Source: a virus. Taken from it: 27,004 bases of DNA. Under the pieces are notes generated by a model that was given only the letters and a program-made list of their open reading frames with translations, did no database searches and was not told where the DNA came from. Every line of letters begins with the position of its first letter. Positions within the stretch are counted from its first letter, which is position 1. Made by a program: the position numbers and the translations under genes. Shown here piece after piece: positions 1 to 7,694 of this stretch. The stretch spans positions 1-27,004 of IMG/VR virus record IMGVR_UViG_3300045920_000127, one strand, 5' to 3'.

Positions 1-2
1 CG

Positions 3-998
3 TATCTCAAGCCAGGCGCCGGCGTTCGCTACGCAGGAGATCCGGCGCTCGCGGGTCGGGCGGCGATCGCCACGGAGCTGTGGTTCCGCCCCTCGACGAC
101 CTCGAAGCTCCCGGACCAGGCGCTCCCGCTGGGCGTCGAGGACATGCAGCTCGCCGGGATCGAGGAGGCCTGGGCCAAGCCGCTGATGATCTCGCGCCCG
201 CTCCGCCCACTCGAGCGCGCGGTCAATCTCCACGAGATCGACCGGCGCTGCAAGCTGACGGCGACCCGCATGCTCCAGACGGTGCGCCCGATCGGCCGCC
301 AGATGGCCGAGGCGATGGTGAAGGCCTGCCGGGAGTGCGGCGAGGACAACATCCAGTCCCTCATGGACTACCGGGTGCCGCTGCAGGGCAAGATGGCCTC
401 GGCGTGCAAGACCTACCTCGCGGACATGTTCGACTTCGGGCAGGCCCAGGTGCGCGAAGAGCTGGCCCGGCAGCACCGCCAAGCGCAGAACCCGGAGAGC
501 GATCTCCTGCTGGCGGAGCCGCCGCGGCCCATCGACAACGAGAAGCGCGCCCGGGACGTCATCAACCTGAAGGCCGACCTGCTCTCGCGGCGCTGGGCGG
601 AGCGCCTCAAGGAATCCGCCATGAACGTGATGCTGGCGGCCGCGCGCAGCGGGATGCCCCCGGGCGAGGCCGCGCAGCGCATCCAGGAGGCCGCGGACGA
701 GATCACCGATCGCTCGTCGCGCCAGCTCGTGATGAACACGCTCGGGGACGCCTTCGGCCTCGGGCGCCAGGTGGAGGCCCACCGGCAGCGCGACTACATC
801 GGCGAGGCCGAGTACTCCGCGATCCTCGACGAGAACACCTGTGACCCGTGCCGTCAGCTCGACGGACGCACGGGGCAGCTGGACGAGCCGGCGATGCAGG
901 TGCCGAACCCGAACTGCGCCGGCGAGCGCTACGGCTCGAGCTGTAGGTGCGTTCTCGTTTTTAGATATCGTGGACCATCCGGGGGCAGTGGGTCATGA
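3..998 (+). CDS. Portal / MuF-like head morphogenesis protein, C-terminal part (5' truncated by window)
   Basis: The frame is open from the window edge, so only the last 331 residues are visible and the start lies upstream. The middle is helical and charged. The C-terminus carries the Cys signature of phage Mu gpF-type minor head proteins: CDPCRQLDG, then a Pro/Asn/Cys stretch (PNPNCAG) and SCRCVLVF. In that family (established knowledge) the domain lies at the capsid vertex near the portal and helps head assembly. The first 60 residues (FRPSTTSKLPDQ, then RPLRPLERAVNLHEIDRR) do not look like a MuF start, so I infer a portal-MuF fusion or a long MuF protein. The last 11 codons (RYRGPSGGSGS) lie inside the antisense gene at 929-1765 and may be acquired sequence. 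Confidence is good for the MuF-type end and moderate for the portal fusion. Confidence 0.7.
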   Translation, partial: YLKPGAGVRYAGDPALAGRAAIATELWFRPSTTSKLPDQALPLGVEDMQLAGIEEAWAKPLMISRPLRPLERAVNLHEIDRRCKLTATRMLQTVRPIGRQMAEAMVKACRECGEDNIQSLMDYRVPLQGKMASACKTYLADMFDFGQAQVREELARQHRQAQNPESDLLLAEPPRPIDNEKRARDVINLKADLLSRRWAERLKESAMNVMLAAARSGMPPGEAAQRIQEAADEITDRSSRQLVMNTLGDAFGLGRQVEAHRQRDYIGEAEYSAILDENTCDPCRQLDGRTGQLDEPAMQVPNPNCAGERYGSSCRCVLVFRYRGPSGGSGS

Positions 999-1765
999 AC
1001 CAGCTGGCCATCCCCGCGCATAACGACCCACGCTCTTGGGCGGCGCACGATCCGGGCGATCGCTGCGGCAGCCTCCTCCGTCAGGCCAGTGGAGCCGATC
1101 CAGACGTAGCAGCATCGCCAGCCCATGGCATTGAGCGCCGCGACCCGCCGCTGGATCTTCGGTATTCGACGCGGGTTCGAGTTGGCAGCGTGCACCTCGA
1201 TGTCCAGGGCACCGATTGCCAGGTCAAGGTTGTAGGGCCCCACCGCGCGCTGCGGCTGAACGCGCAAGCCGAGGTGCCCGAGCATGATCTCCAGCTCGGT
1301 CTCCCAGCGGCCCCGCTTCCGCAGACTCCGCGCTGCGGTTCGGGCGCCGTTCGCCCGCGCCGTCTCGGTGTGTGCCCCTGCGGTCAAGGCGGCTCTAGCC
1401 GCGGTGTCCATCCGGCTCAGCCGGAGACGCAGGCTCGCCGAGCGGCCTCGGCGCGCCACGCCCGCGATGCGGAGCAGCCGAGCGACCACAAGCCGGCCGA
1501 CGCCAAAGGCTTCTGCCAAGGCTTTCTCCGACTCGCCAGCCCGGTACCGAGCCAGAACCGCGTCGCGGATGTCGGCGTGGCGATCGGCATGTGCCATGAG
1601 GAGGGCCTCACGACGCGGGCGCGCCGTCACCCCGGCCAGACCAAGGTATCGCTGGATCGACGCAACGCTCACCCTCAGTTGGGTGGCCACCTGGGTATAG
1701 CTCAGGCCGCCCTGATAGAGCTCAGCCGCGAGTGCTTCAAGGTCTGGGCGGCGGGGCCGTGGCAT
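929..1765 (-). CDS. Putative free-standing homing endonuclease: HTH domains plus Vsr/DUF559-like nuclease
   Basis: This 278-residue protein is the only minus-strand gene supported. Residues 8-46 and 64-103 each look like a helix-turn-helix (LSYTQVATQLRVSVASIQRY; EKALAEAFGVGRLVVARLL) and would bind DNA. A basic linker follows to about 153. Residues 154-235 resemble the small PD-(D/E)XK fold of Vsr/DUF559 and EDxHD homing nucleases: WETELEIML, then VGPYNLDLAI (D181), LDIEVH (E190, H192), and a helix leading to WRCCYVWIG. I chose the ATG at 1765 because the alternative at 1801 lies inside the ribosome binding site and start of the opposite gene. No Shine-Dalgarno precedes it; a TATATC box 8 nt upstream could allow a leaderless message, but this is weak. 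Its orientation and overlap with the MuF gene end fit an insertion. It could instead be a DNA repair or recombination nuclease. Confidence 0.65.
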   Translation of the reverse strand: MPRPRRPDLEALAAELYQGGLSYTQVATQLRVSVASIQRYLGLAGVTARPRREALLMAHADRHADIRDAVLARYRAGESEKALAEAFGVGRLVVARLLRIAGVARRGRSASLRLRLSRMDTAARAALTAGAHTETARANGARTAARSLRKRGRWETELEIMLGHLGLRVQPQRAVGPYNLDLAIGALDIEVHAANSNPRRIPKIQRRVAALNAMGWRCCYVWIGSTGLTEEAAAAIARIVRRPRAWVVMRGDGQLVHDPLPPDGPRYLKTRTHLQLEP

Positions 1766-1799
1766 GCGTAGAGATATATCACAACAGGAGGTCAAGCCC

Positions 1800-2642
1800 A
1801 TGGTGACGGAAATGCTGGTGCAGGCGCAGCCCCAGATCGTGATGCCCCGGACGATCTACCAGGCCGATTGCTGGGAGCACTTCCACCCGCTCCGCCTGGG
1901 CGAGTACCGCTGCTCGACGCCAGGCGGCGACTGTCCGCTCGTGAAGGCCCGGGCGGCGGTGCGGTGGCACCTGAAGTGGTCGGAGGTCTACCACAACATC
2001 GTGGTGACGGCGGGCCTGAACCACGTCATGTCTCGGCTCATGCGGTCCTCGGCCGTGGGCGGGGCCACCCTGGGCTACAACGACGGCCGCCGGCTGCCGA
2101 CCGCCTGGATCGCCTCGACCGCGTACTCGGTGGGCGACGTCGTGCGGCCGACTGGGGCCTCGGCCCAGGATCCGAACAACCGCTTCTTCGTCTGCCAGGT
2201 GGCGGGCACCTCGGCGGGCTCGCAGCCGACCTGGCCGAACACCGCGGGCGGCACGGTCACCGACAACACCGTCACGTGGGCAGAGGGAAGCCAGTGGTAC
2301 ATCGGTCTCGTGAACGGGCCGACGGAAACCGACTACAACCCGGCCGACACGATGGCCTCGCACGCCGGGTGGACGGAGAACGTGACCTACTCGAACACGA
2401 CCCGGGTGGCCTACATTCCGGGTGCGGTGTCGGCGGGCTCGTGCAACAACTCCGGGAACCTGGCGGCGTTCAACATCAACGGCAGCGCCACGATTTCGGG
2501 CTCGTTCCTGACCGACATCCAGACCAAGGGCGGCACCGCCGGACTGCTCTACGGTGTCGGGGCCTACACGGGCGGCGATAGGTCGCTGACGGGGGGCGAT
2601 ACCCTCAACGTCACAGTGACTACGAGCGCCACGTCGGCATAG
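1800..2642 (+). CDS. Phage virion structural protein with an inserted binding-type module
   Basis: This 280-residue protein starts at an ATG with AGGAGG about 8 nt upstream. Residues 50-100 (VVTAGLNHVMSRLM) and 164-280 (WYIGLVNGPT, DTMASHAGWTENVTYSNTTR, GGTAGLLYGVGAYTGGD, GDTLNVTVT) resemble a phage virion protein family that I recognise by pattern and whose exact role is unsettled. Residues 102-162 form a separate unit, AWIASTAYSVGDVVRPTG then FFVCQVAGTSAGSQPTWP and VTDNTVTWAEG. This reads like the short beta modules reused in phage fibres and carbohydrate-binding proteins, and it splits the parent fold. The N-terminus has several Cys and His residues (CWEHFH, YRCSTPGGDC). The protein opens the accessory cassette and is followed after 9 nt by the next gene. 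A capsid-decoration or fibre role is inferred. Confidence 0.6.
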   Translation: MVTEMLVQAQPQIVMPRTIYQADCWEHFHPLRLGEYRCSTPGGDCPLVKARAAVRWHLKWSEVYHNIVVTAGLNHVMSRLMRSSAVGGATLGYNDGRRLPTAWIASTAYSVGDVVRPTGASAQDPNNRFFVCQVAGTSAGSQPTWPNTAGGTVTDNTVTWAEGSQWYIGLVNGPTETDYNPADTMASHAGWTENVTYSNTTRVAYIPGAVSAGSCNNSGNLAAFNINGSATISGSFLTDIQTKGGTAGLLYGVGAYTGGDRSLTGGDTLNVTVTTSATSA

Positions 2643-2651
2643 GAGGCAGGG

Positions 2652-3029
2652 ATGCGACAGGAGACCGTCGAGAAGGATGGCAAGACGTCGACCGTGTGCG
2701 TGGTGGAGGCCGGCGAGGAGGACCGCGTGTGGCTCTTCGTCGATGCGGAGGGCCAAGAGGTCAGCCGGCTGAACGTTCCCGCGGGCCAGGCGGCGACGGT
2801 GAAGATGCCGCAGGGCTCGAAGCGCGAGAAGAACGCGGAGGGCTGGGAGCGCACGGTGCCGGTGCCGACCGTGGCGATCCTGGCCCCCGTGGAGACGGGT
2901 GCGGCCGCGGAGAAGCTCCTGGCCCAGACCGATCTGCCCCCGGGCTACGAGCTGATCCGGCTCTCGCACGGGGTGGTTCTGCTGCCGCCAAACGGGCAGG
3001 GGTGGAAGCTGCCGCCCAAGGGGGCCTGA
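2652..3029 (+). CDS. Hypothetical phage protein, 125 aa
   Basis: The ATG at 2652 is preceded by a clear AGGAGG site at 2642-2647. The product is small, soluble and charged, with no signal peptide or membrane segment. Visible pieces are an N-terminal beta-rich stretch (VCVVEAGEEDRVWLFVD), a central Gly/Lys part (VKMPQGSKREK), and a Pro-rich C-terminus (LLPPNGQGWKLPPKG). I do not recognise a family. It sits between the structural gene ending at 2642 and the small membrane gene starting 2 nt after its stop, so it is co-transcribed with the accessory virion cassette. It could be a minor virion component or assembly factor. Confidence 0.6.
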   Translation: MRQETVEKDGKTSTVCVVEAGEEDRVWLFVDAEGQEVSRLNVPAGQAATVKMPQGSKREKNAEGWERTVPVPTVAILAPVETGAAAEKLLAQTDLPPGYELIRLSHGVVLLPPNGQGWKLPPKGA

Positions 3030-3030
3030 G

Positions 3031-3213
3031 ATGGACATCTCGATCGCCGTCATCTGCGCCCTGATCCTGGTGGCGGCGTTCCTGCTCACGCACTTCATCC
3101 CGATGCCTTCCTGGGTGGCAGGGATCCTCTGGGGGCTGGCGGTGCTGGCCATCATCGTCATCGTCACGCGCGCCCTCGGGATCCGAACGGGTCTTGCCAT
3201 GCTCACCCTGTGA
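3031..3213 (+). CDS. Small two-helix membrane protein (holin-like candidate)
   Basis: The 60-residue product is almost wholly hydrophobic. Two predicted membrane helices span about residues 4-22 (IAVICALILVAAFLLTHF) and 28-47 (WVAGILWGLAVLAIIVIVTR), separated by a short IPMPS turn. A basic residue after helix 2 (TRALGIR) suggests a hairpin topology with both ends on the same side. The size and layout fit small phage membrane proteins, including holin or pinholin types. No endolysin gene is next to it, so a lysis role is only inferred. The start is the ATG one base after the preceding TGA, and the gene is probably translated by coupling. Confidence 0.6.
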   Translation: MDISIAVICALILVAAFLLTHFIPMPSWVAGILWGLAVLAIIVIVTRALGIRTGLAMLTL

Positions 3214-3225
3214 GGCCCTAGATCC

Positions 3226-4110
3226 GTGTGGACGATCCCGAACGACGACGGGAGCGCGCAGGCCCAGTACCAGTCCCAGCTCGACAGCGTGGACCTGGAG
3301 ATCCTGGTCCGCGCGCTGGGCGGGTCCGCGCGCGCCGGCGTGGTGACGGGGTGCGCGGTCAATGCCCAGGGCTCCCCGAACATGACCGTGCAGGTGACCG
3401 CGGGCCTCGTCCAGTTCGGGAATATCCTGAAGCCGATCACGGCCAAGACCGTCACCATCACCACCGCGCACGCGACCCTGCCCCGCTTCGATCTGATCGA
3501 GGTCAACGCGTCGGACGCCGGCTTCGCCCGGGAGGGGACGCCGGCAGTCTCGCCACGGTTCCCGTTCCCGGACACCGACCGGGTGGTGCTGGCCTCGGTG
3601 TTCGTGCCGGCCGCGATCTCGTCGATCGCCCAGGACAAGATCGTCGACAAGCGCGCCGGGGTGCCGGGGGTGGTCGTCAACCCGCGCCTCGCCGATCTCG
3701 CCAAGACGTCGGACAACACGATTGCGACCGATTCCGCGTTCTCGGCGCCCATGGCCGCGCAAGGGAAGTACCTGCTGATCCTCAAGATCTGGTACAACAC
3801 GGCAGCGAATCCGGACTTCAAGTGGCGTCTGATTGGCCCGGCCTCGCCGGCGGCGATCAATCTCAACGGCCAGTACGTGATCCCCAACGCCACCCAGCTG
3901 GTCGCCCCGTTTCGCATGACGGCCTACTCCACGTCGGACGAGACCATCCTGTCCGGCGCGACGGGCGAAGGCTGGCTGCTCGTCGAGGGGTACATCGAGA
4001 ACGGTCTCAACGCGGGATTCCTCGAGTTCCAGTGGGCGCAGAACACCTCGAACGCCACGGCCACCACGGTGCGCGGGGCGAGCTATCTGCAGCTGATTCC
4101 GGTGGGCTGA
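3226..4110 (+). CDS. Fibre/baseplate-like virion protein, paralogue A
   Basis: This 294-residue protein starts at a GTG with GAGG about 10 nt upstream. It is beta-rich, with no membrane segment. It shares an ordered set of motifs with the next gene: TIPND at the start, V-x-GC (TGCAV), RFDLIEVNASD, LASVFVPA, DKRAGVPGVV, LKIWYNTAANPDFKWRL, a FQWA strand and RGASYLQL at the end. The two genes are therefore tandem paralogues. The N-terminal layout (short leader, then a domain describing an applied value such as VTAGLVQFGNILKPI) is like the baseplate- or fibre-attachment segment of tail fibre proteins, but I cannot name a family with certainty. A receptor-contact or capsid-surface role is inferred. 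Confidence 0.6.
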   Translation: MWTIPNDDGSAQAQYQSQLDSVDLEILVRALGGSARAGVVTGCAVNAQGSPNMTVQVTAGLVQFGNILKPITAKTVTITTAHATLPRFDLIEVNASDAGFAREGTPAVSPRFPFPDTDRVVLASVFVPAAISSIAQDKIVDKRAGVPGVVVNPRLADLAKTSDNTIATDSAFSAPMAAQGKYLLILKIWYNTAANPDFKWRLIGPASPAAINLNGQYVIPNATQLVAPFRMTAYSTSDETILSGATGEGWLLVEGYIENGLNAGFLEFQWAQNTSNATATTVRGASYLQLIPVG

Positions 4111-4111
4111 G

Positions 4112-5023
4112 ATGTCGCTGACCATCCCGAACGACGAGACGACCTGGCTCAGCGAAGCCTTCTCCCTGCCCCAGGCAGTCGATTTCGCGATCCTGGCCGC
4201 GGCGTGCGGCCCCCGGCCCACGGGCGTGCTGTGGGGCTGCCGCGCCTACTGGGATGGGTCATCGACGATCCACGTGGACCCGGGCACCGTCCTGCTGGAC
4301 GGGGCCTTTGCCATGACGCCGACCACCCCCGTGGATTGCACCAGCGACGTGCTCAGCCGGATTGATCTCATCCAGGTCATTCCCGTCGCGGAAAGCGTCG
4401 CGTCGGTCCAGATCAAGAGCGGGGCCTACTCCGAGACGCCGCGCGCGCCCCTGCCGGACCCGGGGTGCGCCGGTGTGGCGGTGGTCTATGTGCCGGGCAA
4501 GGTGAATGACTACTTCCCGCCGCTCGGGCCCGAGTTCGTGCTCGACAAGCGCGTCTTTCTGCCCGGCACGGTCCGGCGATCCAAAAAGGTCGACGAGAGC
4601 CGGTCGACTCTGACGGCGACCGACGATGACTACCTGGCCCTGCCGATCCCGAAGGGTCACGTGACCCATGTCACGATCAAGGTCTGGTACAACACCAACG
4701 CGACCGCGGACTTCATCTGGTCCCTCGTGCTGCGGGACGGGAACGGGGTGTCATTCGCGCCGCCCACCGTGCTGGTGAACTACCAGTACACCCGGCCGAC
4801 CGTGGTGACCCTCGTGGCGCCGGTGTTTTCATCGTCGCTCCCGTCGGGCATAAGCGTGAATGCGTCGGGGACGGGCGACGCCTGGCTTCTGATCGACGCG
4901 GCGATCGGCGGGGACGCCACGCGCGACGGCGTCCTGAAGTTTCAGTGGGCCACGACCGGGGCCGGCGCGGCGATTCTGCGCGGGTCGAGCTACGCGATTG
5001 CGCGGGGCCAGGGCTGGGCCTGA
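4112..5023 (+). CDS. Fibre/baseplate-like virion protein, paralogue B
   Basis: This 303-residue protein begins at an ATG one base after the previous stop. It repeats the order of the upstream paralogue: LTIPNDE, VLWGCRAY, RIDLIQVIPV, VAVVYVPG, DKRVFLPGTV, IKVWYNTNATADFIWSL, LKFQWA and ILRGSSYAI. The WYNT-DF-W block (about residues 191-205) is the best conserved; the segments between blocks have diverged strongly. Its stop overlaps the ATG of the next gene in a TGATG. Paired, diverged copies are common among receptor-binding proteins, but the function here is inferred. Alternatively both could be capsid-surface proteins. Confidence 0.6.
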   Translation: MSLTIPNDETTWLSEAFSLPQAVDFAILAAACGPRPTGVLWGCRAYWDGSSTIHVDPGTVLLDGAFAMTPTTPVDCTSDVLSRIDLIQVIPVAESVASVQIKSGAYSETPRAPLPDPGCAGVAVVYVPGKVNDYFPPLGPEFVLDKRVFLPGTVRRSKKVDESRSTLTATDDDYLALPIPKGHVTHVTIKVWYNTNATADFIWSLVLRDGNGVSFAPPTVLVNYQYTRPTVVTLVAPVFSSSLPSGISVNASGTGDAWLLIDAAIGGDATRDGVLKFQWATTGAGAAILRGSSYAIARGQGWA

Positions 5024-6021
5024 TGTGGCTGCCCATCCAGCCGTTCACGCTGCGCGGCATCAACTCCACGGTGGGGCACCCGGACGGCGGGTACCGGGTC
5101 CGATCGTGGGGCTGCCCGTACCCCACGCTGCTCTGGTGTTCCACCGCCTCCCCGCTCGGCACGACGCACCAGGCCCGGCTGCCGGACATGACCCCGGGGA
5201 TCACCTGGCTCCTGGCGGTGCTGACCCAGCCGCGCGTGTCGATCACGTGGCCCGCGGCGCCGAACGGCCCCTGGACCTCGCTGCTGACCGGCGACGCGCA
5301 TGGCGTGGCCTCGCGACTGGCGATGGCGATGCGGACGGCGAGCGGGGCCGAGTCCAAGTTCGTGACCTACACGACGTCGGCCTCGGCGCGCTGCATGGCA
5401 ATCGCGATCGCCATGACCGGCCTCTACCCGGGCTCGACGCCCGAGTTCCAGGTCGGCTGGGACGAGTTCGTGGCGGCTCCCCCGTACCCGAGCCTCACGC
5501 CGTCGTGGGGGGTGGAGGGGGAGCGGACGACCTGGCTCGCGTTCACCGGGACCGTGGACGCCGACAACGACCTGCCCTTCCATCACGCGCTGGAGGATGC
5601 GCTCCGCATCCGCGCCATCCTGATCGACCCCACGGATCGTCACGAGCAGCTGGATCTGTGCCGGCTCGATCAACCACTCGCCACCTGGACTCCGTCGGCG
5701 CTCCTGTCATCCTCCTCCGGCCTGCTGCTTGAGTGCACGGCGGTCACGATGGCGCTCAGGGCCAATACGACGGCCTGCGAGTTCACCGCGGCCTCGAGCA
5801 TCGACGGGCGGATCCGGTTGACCCTGTTCCTGCACCAGCTGACCGGCAAGGTCCTCACCATGCGGCTCATCAACGGGCACACGGTGAGCCGGAAAGCCAC
5901 GGTGAGTGGGCCCGGGGGGAGCTACGAGGTGACGGCCGCACCCGGGGCCACGGAGACGCTCGACATCTCGGCGGGACTGCTCTCGCTGGACAACATCAGC
6001 TATGGGACGAGCCAGGCCTGA
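5023..6021 (+). CDS. Hypothetical beta-rich virion protein, 332 aa
   Basis: The ATG overlaps the preceding stop (TGATG), which fixes the start better than an in-frame ATG at 4945 inside the upstream gene. No family is recognised. The protein is rich in Thr, Ala, Leu and Trp, has no signal peptide or membrane helix, and contains a repeated beta-strand pattern. The N-terminal third includes WGCPYPTLLW; the middle has FQVGWDEFVAAPPYPSL; the C-terminal 110 residues (LLLECTAVTMALRANTT to LLSLDNISYG) look like a separate beta-sandwich. It sits in a run of fibre-like genes with no gaps, which supports a structural role. Confidence 0.5.
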   Translation: MWLPIQPFTLRGINSTVGHPDGGYRVRSWGCPYPTLLWCSTASPLGTTHQARLPDMTPGITWLLAVLTQPRVSITWPAAPNGPWTSLLTGDAHGVASRLAMAMRTASGAESKFVTYTTSASARCMAIAIAMTGLYPGSTPEFQVGWDEFVAAPPYPSLTPSWGVEGERTTWLAFTGTVDADNDLPFHHALEDALRIRAILIDPTDRHEQLDLCRLDQPLATWTPSALLSSSSGLLLECTAVTMALRANTTACEFTAASSIDGRIRLTLFLHQLTGKVLTMRLINGHTVSRKATVSGPGGSYEVTAAPGATETLDISAGLLSLDNISYGTSQA

Positions 6022-6714
6022 ATGGCCTTCGGCGATGTCCTCATCCTCGCGGAGAACACCAACACCTCGCAGCTCACCGCCTATCCCACGTCCAGCTATA
6101 CGCCGACCGCGGGCCGGCTCATCGTGGCCGGGACGCTGATCACGGCCAGCAGCGCGCCGGGTACGCCCACGCTCACTGGGAACGGGCTCACGTGGTCGCT
6201 CATCGACGAGATCGGCTACAGCACGCTGGCGGCGCCCACCAAGCTCCTGAGCGTCTTCCAGGCCCCGGTGATCTCACCGTCGTCCGGGGCGTGCGAGATC
6301 GCCAGCAGCAGCGGGACGCTCACGTCCTGCACGTGGTCGATCGTCGAGCTCGACCTGGCCGCGCTCGTGGGCGGGATTGTCCAGGCCCAGAAGGCCGGTA
6401 GCGACGTGACCCAGACCTCCGCGCTGGTCCCCATGAACCCGTTCGCGGATGCCGGCAACCTGGCGCTGGCGTTCTCGGTCCTGAACAACCAGCAGGCCCA
6501 GACCGAGCGCCCGAACTGGAACCGCATCAGCGATCTGCCGGGCACCGCGCCGGCGACGGGGTTTCTCTCGCAGTACTTCCTGGGTGACGATGGGGACGCC
6601 AGCGCCTCATGGGGCTCGGTCACGCGGTGGGCTATGATCGCCCTCGAAATCAAGGCCCAGGTGGCGCCGGCCCAGGTGTGGCGTCGACAGGTCCCGATGA
6701 TGCTGATGCGGTAG
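6022..6714 (+). CDS. Hypothetical phage structural protein, 230 aa
   Basis: The ATG follows the previous TGA directly. The product is beta-rich and Ser/Thr/Ala-rich, with a pattern (LIVAGTLITASSAPGTPTLT, WSLIDEIGY, WSIVELDLAA, WAMIALEIKA) seen in many uncharacterised phage surface proteins whose sandwich fold resembles concanavalin-type or fibre domains. This resemblance is by eye only. A short basic C-terminal tail (VWRRQVPMMLMR) ends the protein. Its location among other virion-like genes suggests a structural part, perhaps a fibre or decoration. Confidence 0.5.
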   Translation: MAFGDVLILAENTNTSQLTAYPTSSYTPTAGRLIVAGTLITASSAPGTPTLTGNGLTWSLIDEIGYSTLAAPTKLLSVFQAPVISPSSGACEIASSSGTLTSCTWSIVELDLAALVGGIVQAQKAGSDVTQTSALVPMNPFADAGNLALAFSVLNNQQAQTERPNWNRISDLPGTAPATGFLSQYFLGDDGDASASWGSVTRWAMIALEIKAQVAPAQVWRRQVPMMLMR

Positions 6715-6729
6715 GAAAGGACGAGGGCT

Positions 6730-7212
6730 ATGGGACGCATGTATCGACTGCCGATGCCGGCGATCGCGATCACCGCCCAGCAGGATTTCTATGAGATCCA
6801 GTCGCCGACCGATGCCGTGACCAAGGTGCACCGGATCATCCTGAGCCAGCTGACGGAGGTCGGCGACGCCCAGGAAGAGCAGCTGTCGATCCGCGTGAAC
6901 CGCGGGACGGGCACCGTCACGAGCGGCAGCGGCGGAACGACCCTGACCCCGCAGCCCATCGAGGCGGGCGACGTCGGCTACGGGGGCGTCGTGGAGATCA
7001 ACAACACGACGAAGATGGCCGTCGGAACGGGCACGCTCGTCAACCTCGGCGAGTACTCCTGGAACGTGCGCATGGAGCGGGACTTCGTGTATACCCCGGA
7101 AGGGCGCGAGGTCATCTCGCCCGGCAGTCGGCTGACGTTCGAGCTGGCCACGACGCCGGCGGATCCCATCACGGTCAAGGGCACGGTCGAGATCGAGGAG
7201 GTGGGCGGATGA
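6730..7212 (+). CDS. Hypothetical conserved-type virion protein, 160 aa
   Basis: The start ATG has an AGGAAAGGACGAGG purine run just upstream. The protein looks like a single compact beta-barrel domain: an N-terminal strand (YRLPMPAIAITAQQDFYEI), a helix (HRIILSQLTEVG), a Gly/Thr-rich loop (TGTVTSGSGGTTLTPQP), and C-terminal strands (WNVRMERDFVYTPEGREVI, GSRLTFELATTPADPI). This profile, containing a loop rich in SGSGGTT, is common in small proteins encoded beside phage fibre genes. No enzymatic motif is seen. Its stop overlaps the next start as ATGA, showing coupling. Confidence 0.5.
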   Translation: MGRMYRLPMPAIAITAQQDFYEIQSPTDAVTKVHRIILSQLTEVGDAQEEQLSIRVNRGTGTVTSGSGGTTLTPQPIEAGDVGYGGVVEINNTTKMAVGTGTLVNLGEYSWNVRMERDFVYTPEGREVISPGSRLTFELATTPADPITVKGTVEIEEVGG

Positions 7213-7685
7213 GCTGGAAGGGGACGGTCCTGACGCCCGAGACGGTGCCCCCGGCCATCCGGGCGGACCTGATGCGCAAGGCCAACCGCCGCCACCCGCG
7301 CGATCCCGCGGCCGCGATGGCCGCCCACGAGGTGCTCGTGGCCGAGTATGCCCAGGCGCACAACGAGCGCTTCCGTGTCGTGGCGTATGACGGCGAGGTG
7401 CCGGTGATCGCCGAGGAACTGGAGGCGCGAACGCTCAAGCGCCTCTCGCCGAAGGCGCGGCGGATCGCCACGGCCCTGCTCCTGAGCACGCCCGACGTGC
7501 GGGCGGAAGCGCTCGGGGCCTTCGAGGCCTCGGGCGCGCTGCGCTCGGTCCTGGAGCCCGTGCCGGCCGCTGCGGCTGAGAGCGCCCCGCCACAGGCACC
7601 ACCGCCGCCGCCCCCATCCCGCCAGCCGGCGCCAGCCTCCAGCCGTCCATCGCATACGCCGCCTGGACGCTCGACCCGGCGGTAG
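7209..7685 (+). CDS. Hypothetical protein with Pro-rich tail, 158 aa
   Basis: The start overlaps the previous stop (ATGA). Residues 1-105 are helical and charged, with a run (RRHPRDPAAAMAAHEVLVAEYAQAH) that could be a helical hairpin. Residues 118-158 are low complexity: Pro runs (PPQAPPPPPPS) and an Arg/Ser-rich end (PPGRSTRR). The tail is probably disordered. I recognise no family. The position, between a small barrel protein and the repeat protein, suggests an adaptor or a linker for the fibre-like structures, but this is inference only. Confidence 0.45.
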   Translation: MSWKGTVLTPETVPPAIRADLMRKANRRHPRDPAAAMAAHEVLVAEYAQAHNERFRVVAYDGEVPVIAEELEARTLKRLSPKARRIATALLLSTPDVRAEALGAFEASGALRSVLEPVPAAAAESAPPQAPPPPPPSRQPAPASSRPSHTPPGRSTRR

Positions 7686-7694
7686 CCCCGTCGC

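Noticed and set aside
1779-3917. Long minus-strand frame of 712 codons
   Set aside because: It is antisense to several well-supported genes and lacks domains; long frames of this kind are normal in GC-rich DNA.
4945-5022. Upstream ATG for the gene at 5023
   Set aside because: It lies inside the previous gene; the TGATG overlap at 5021-5025 is the usual start here.
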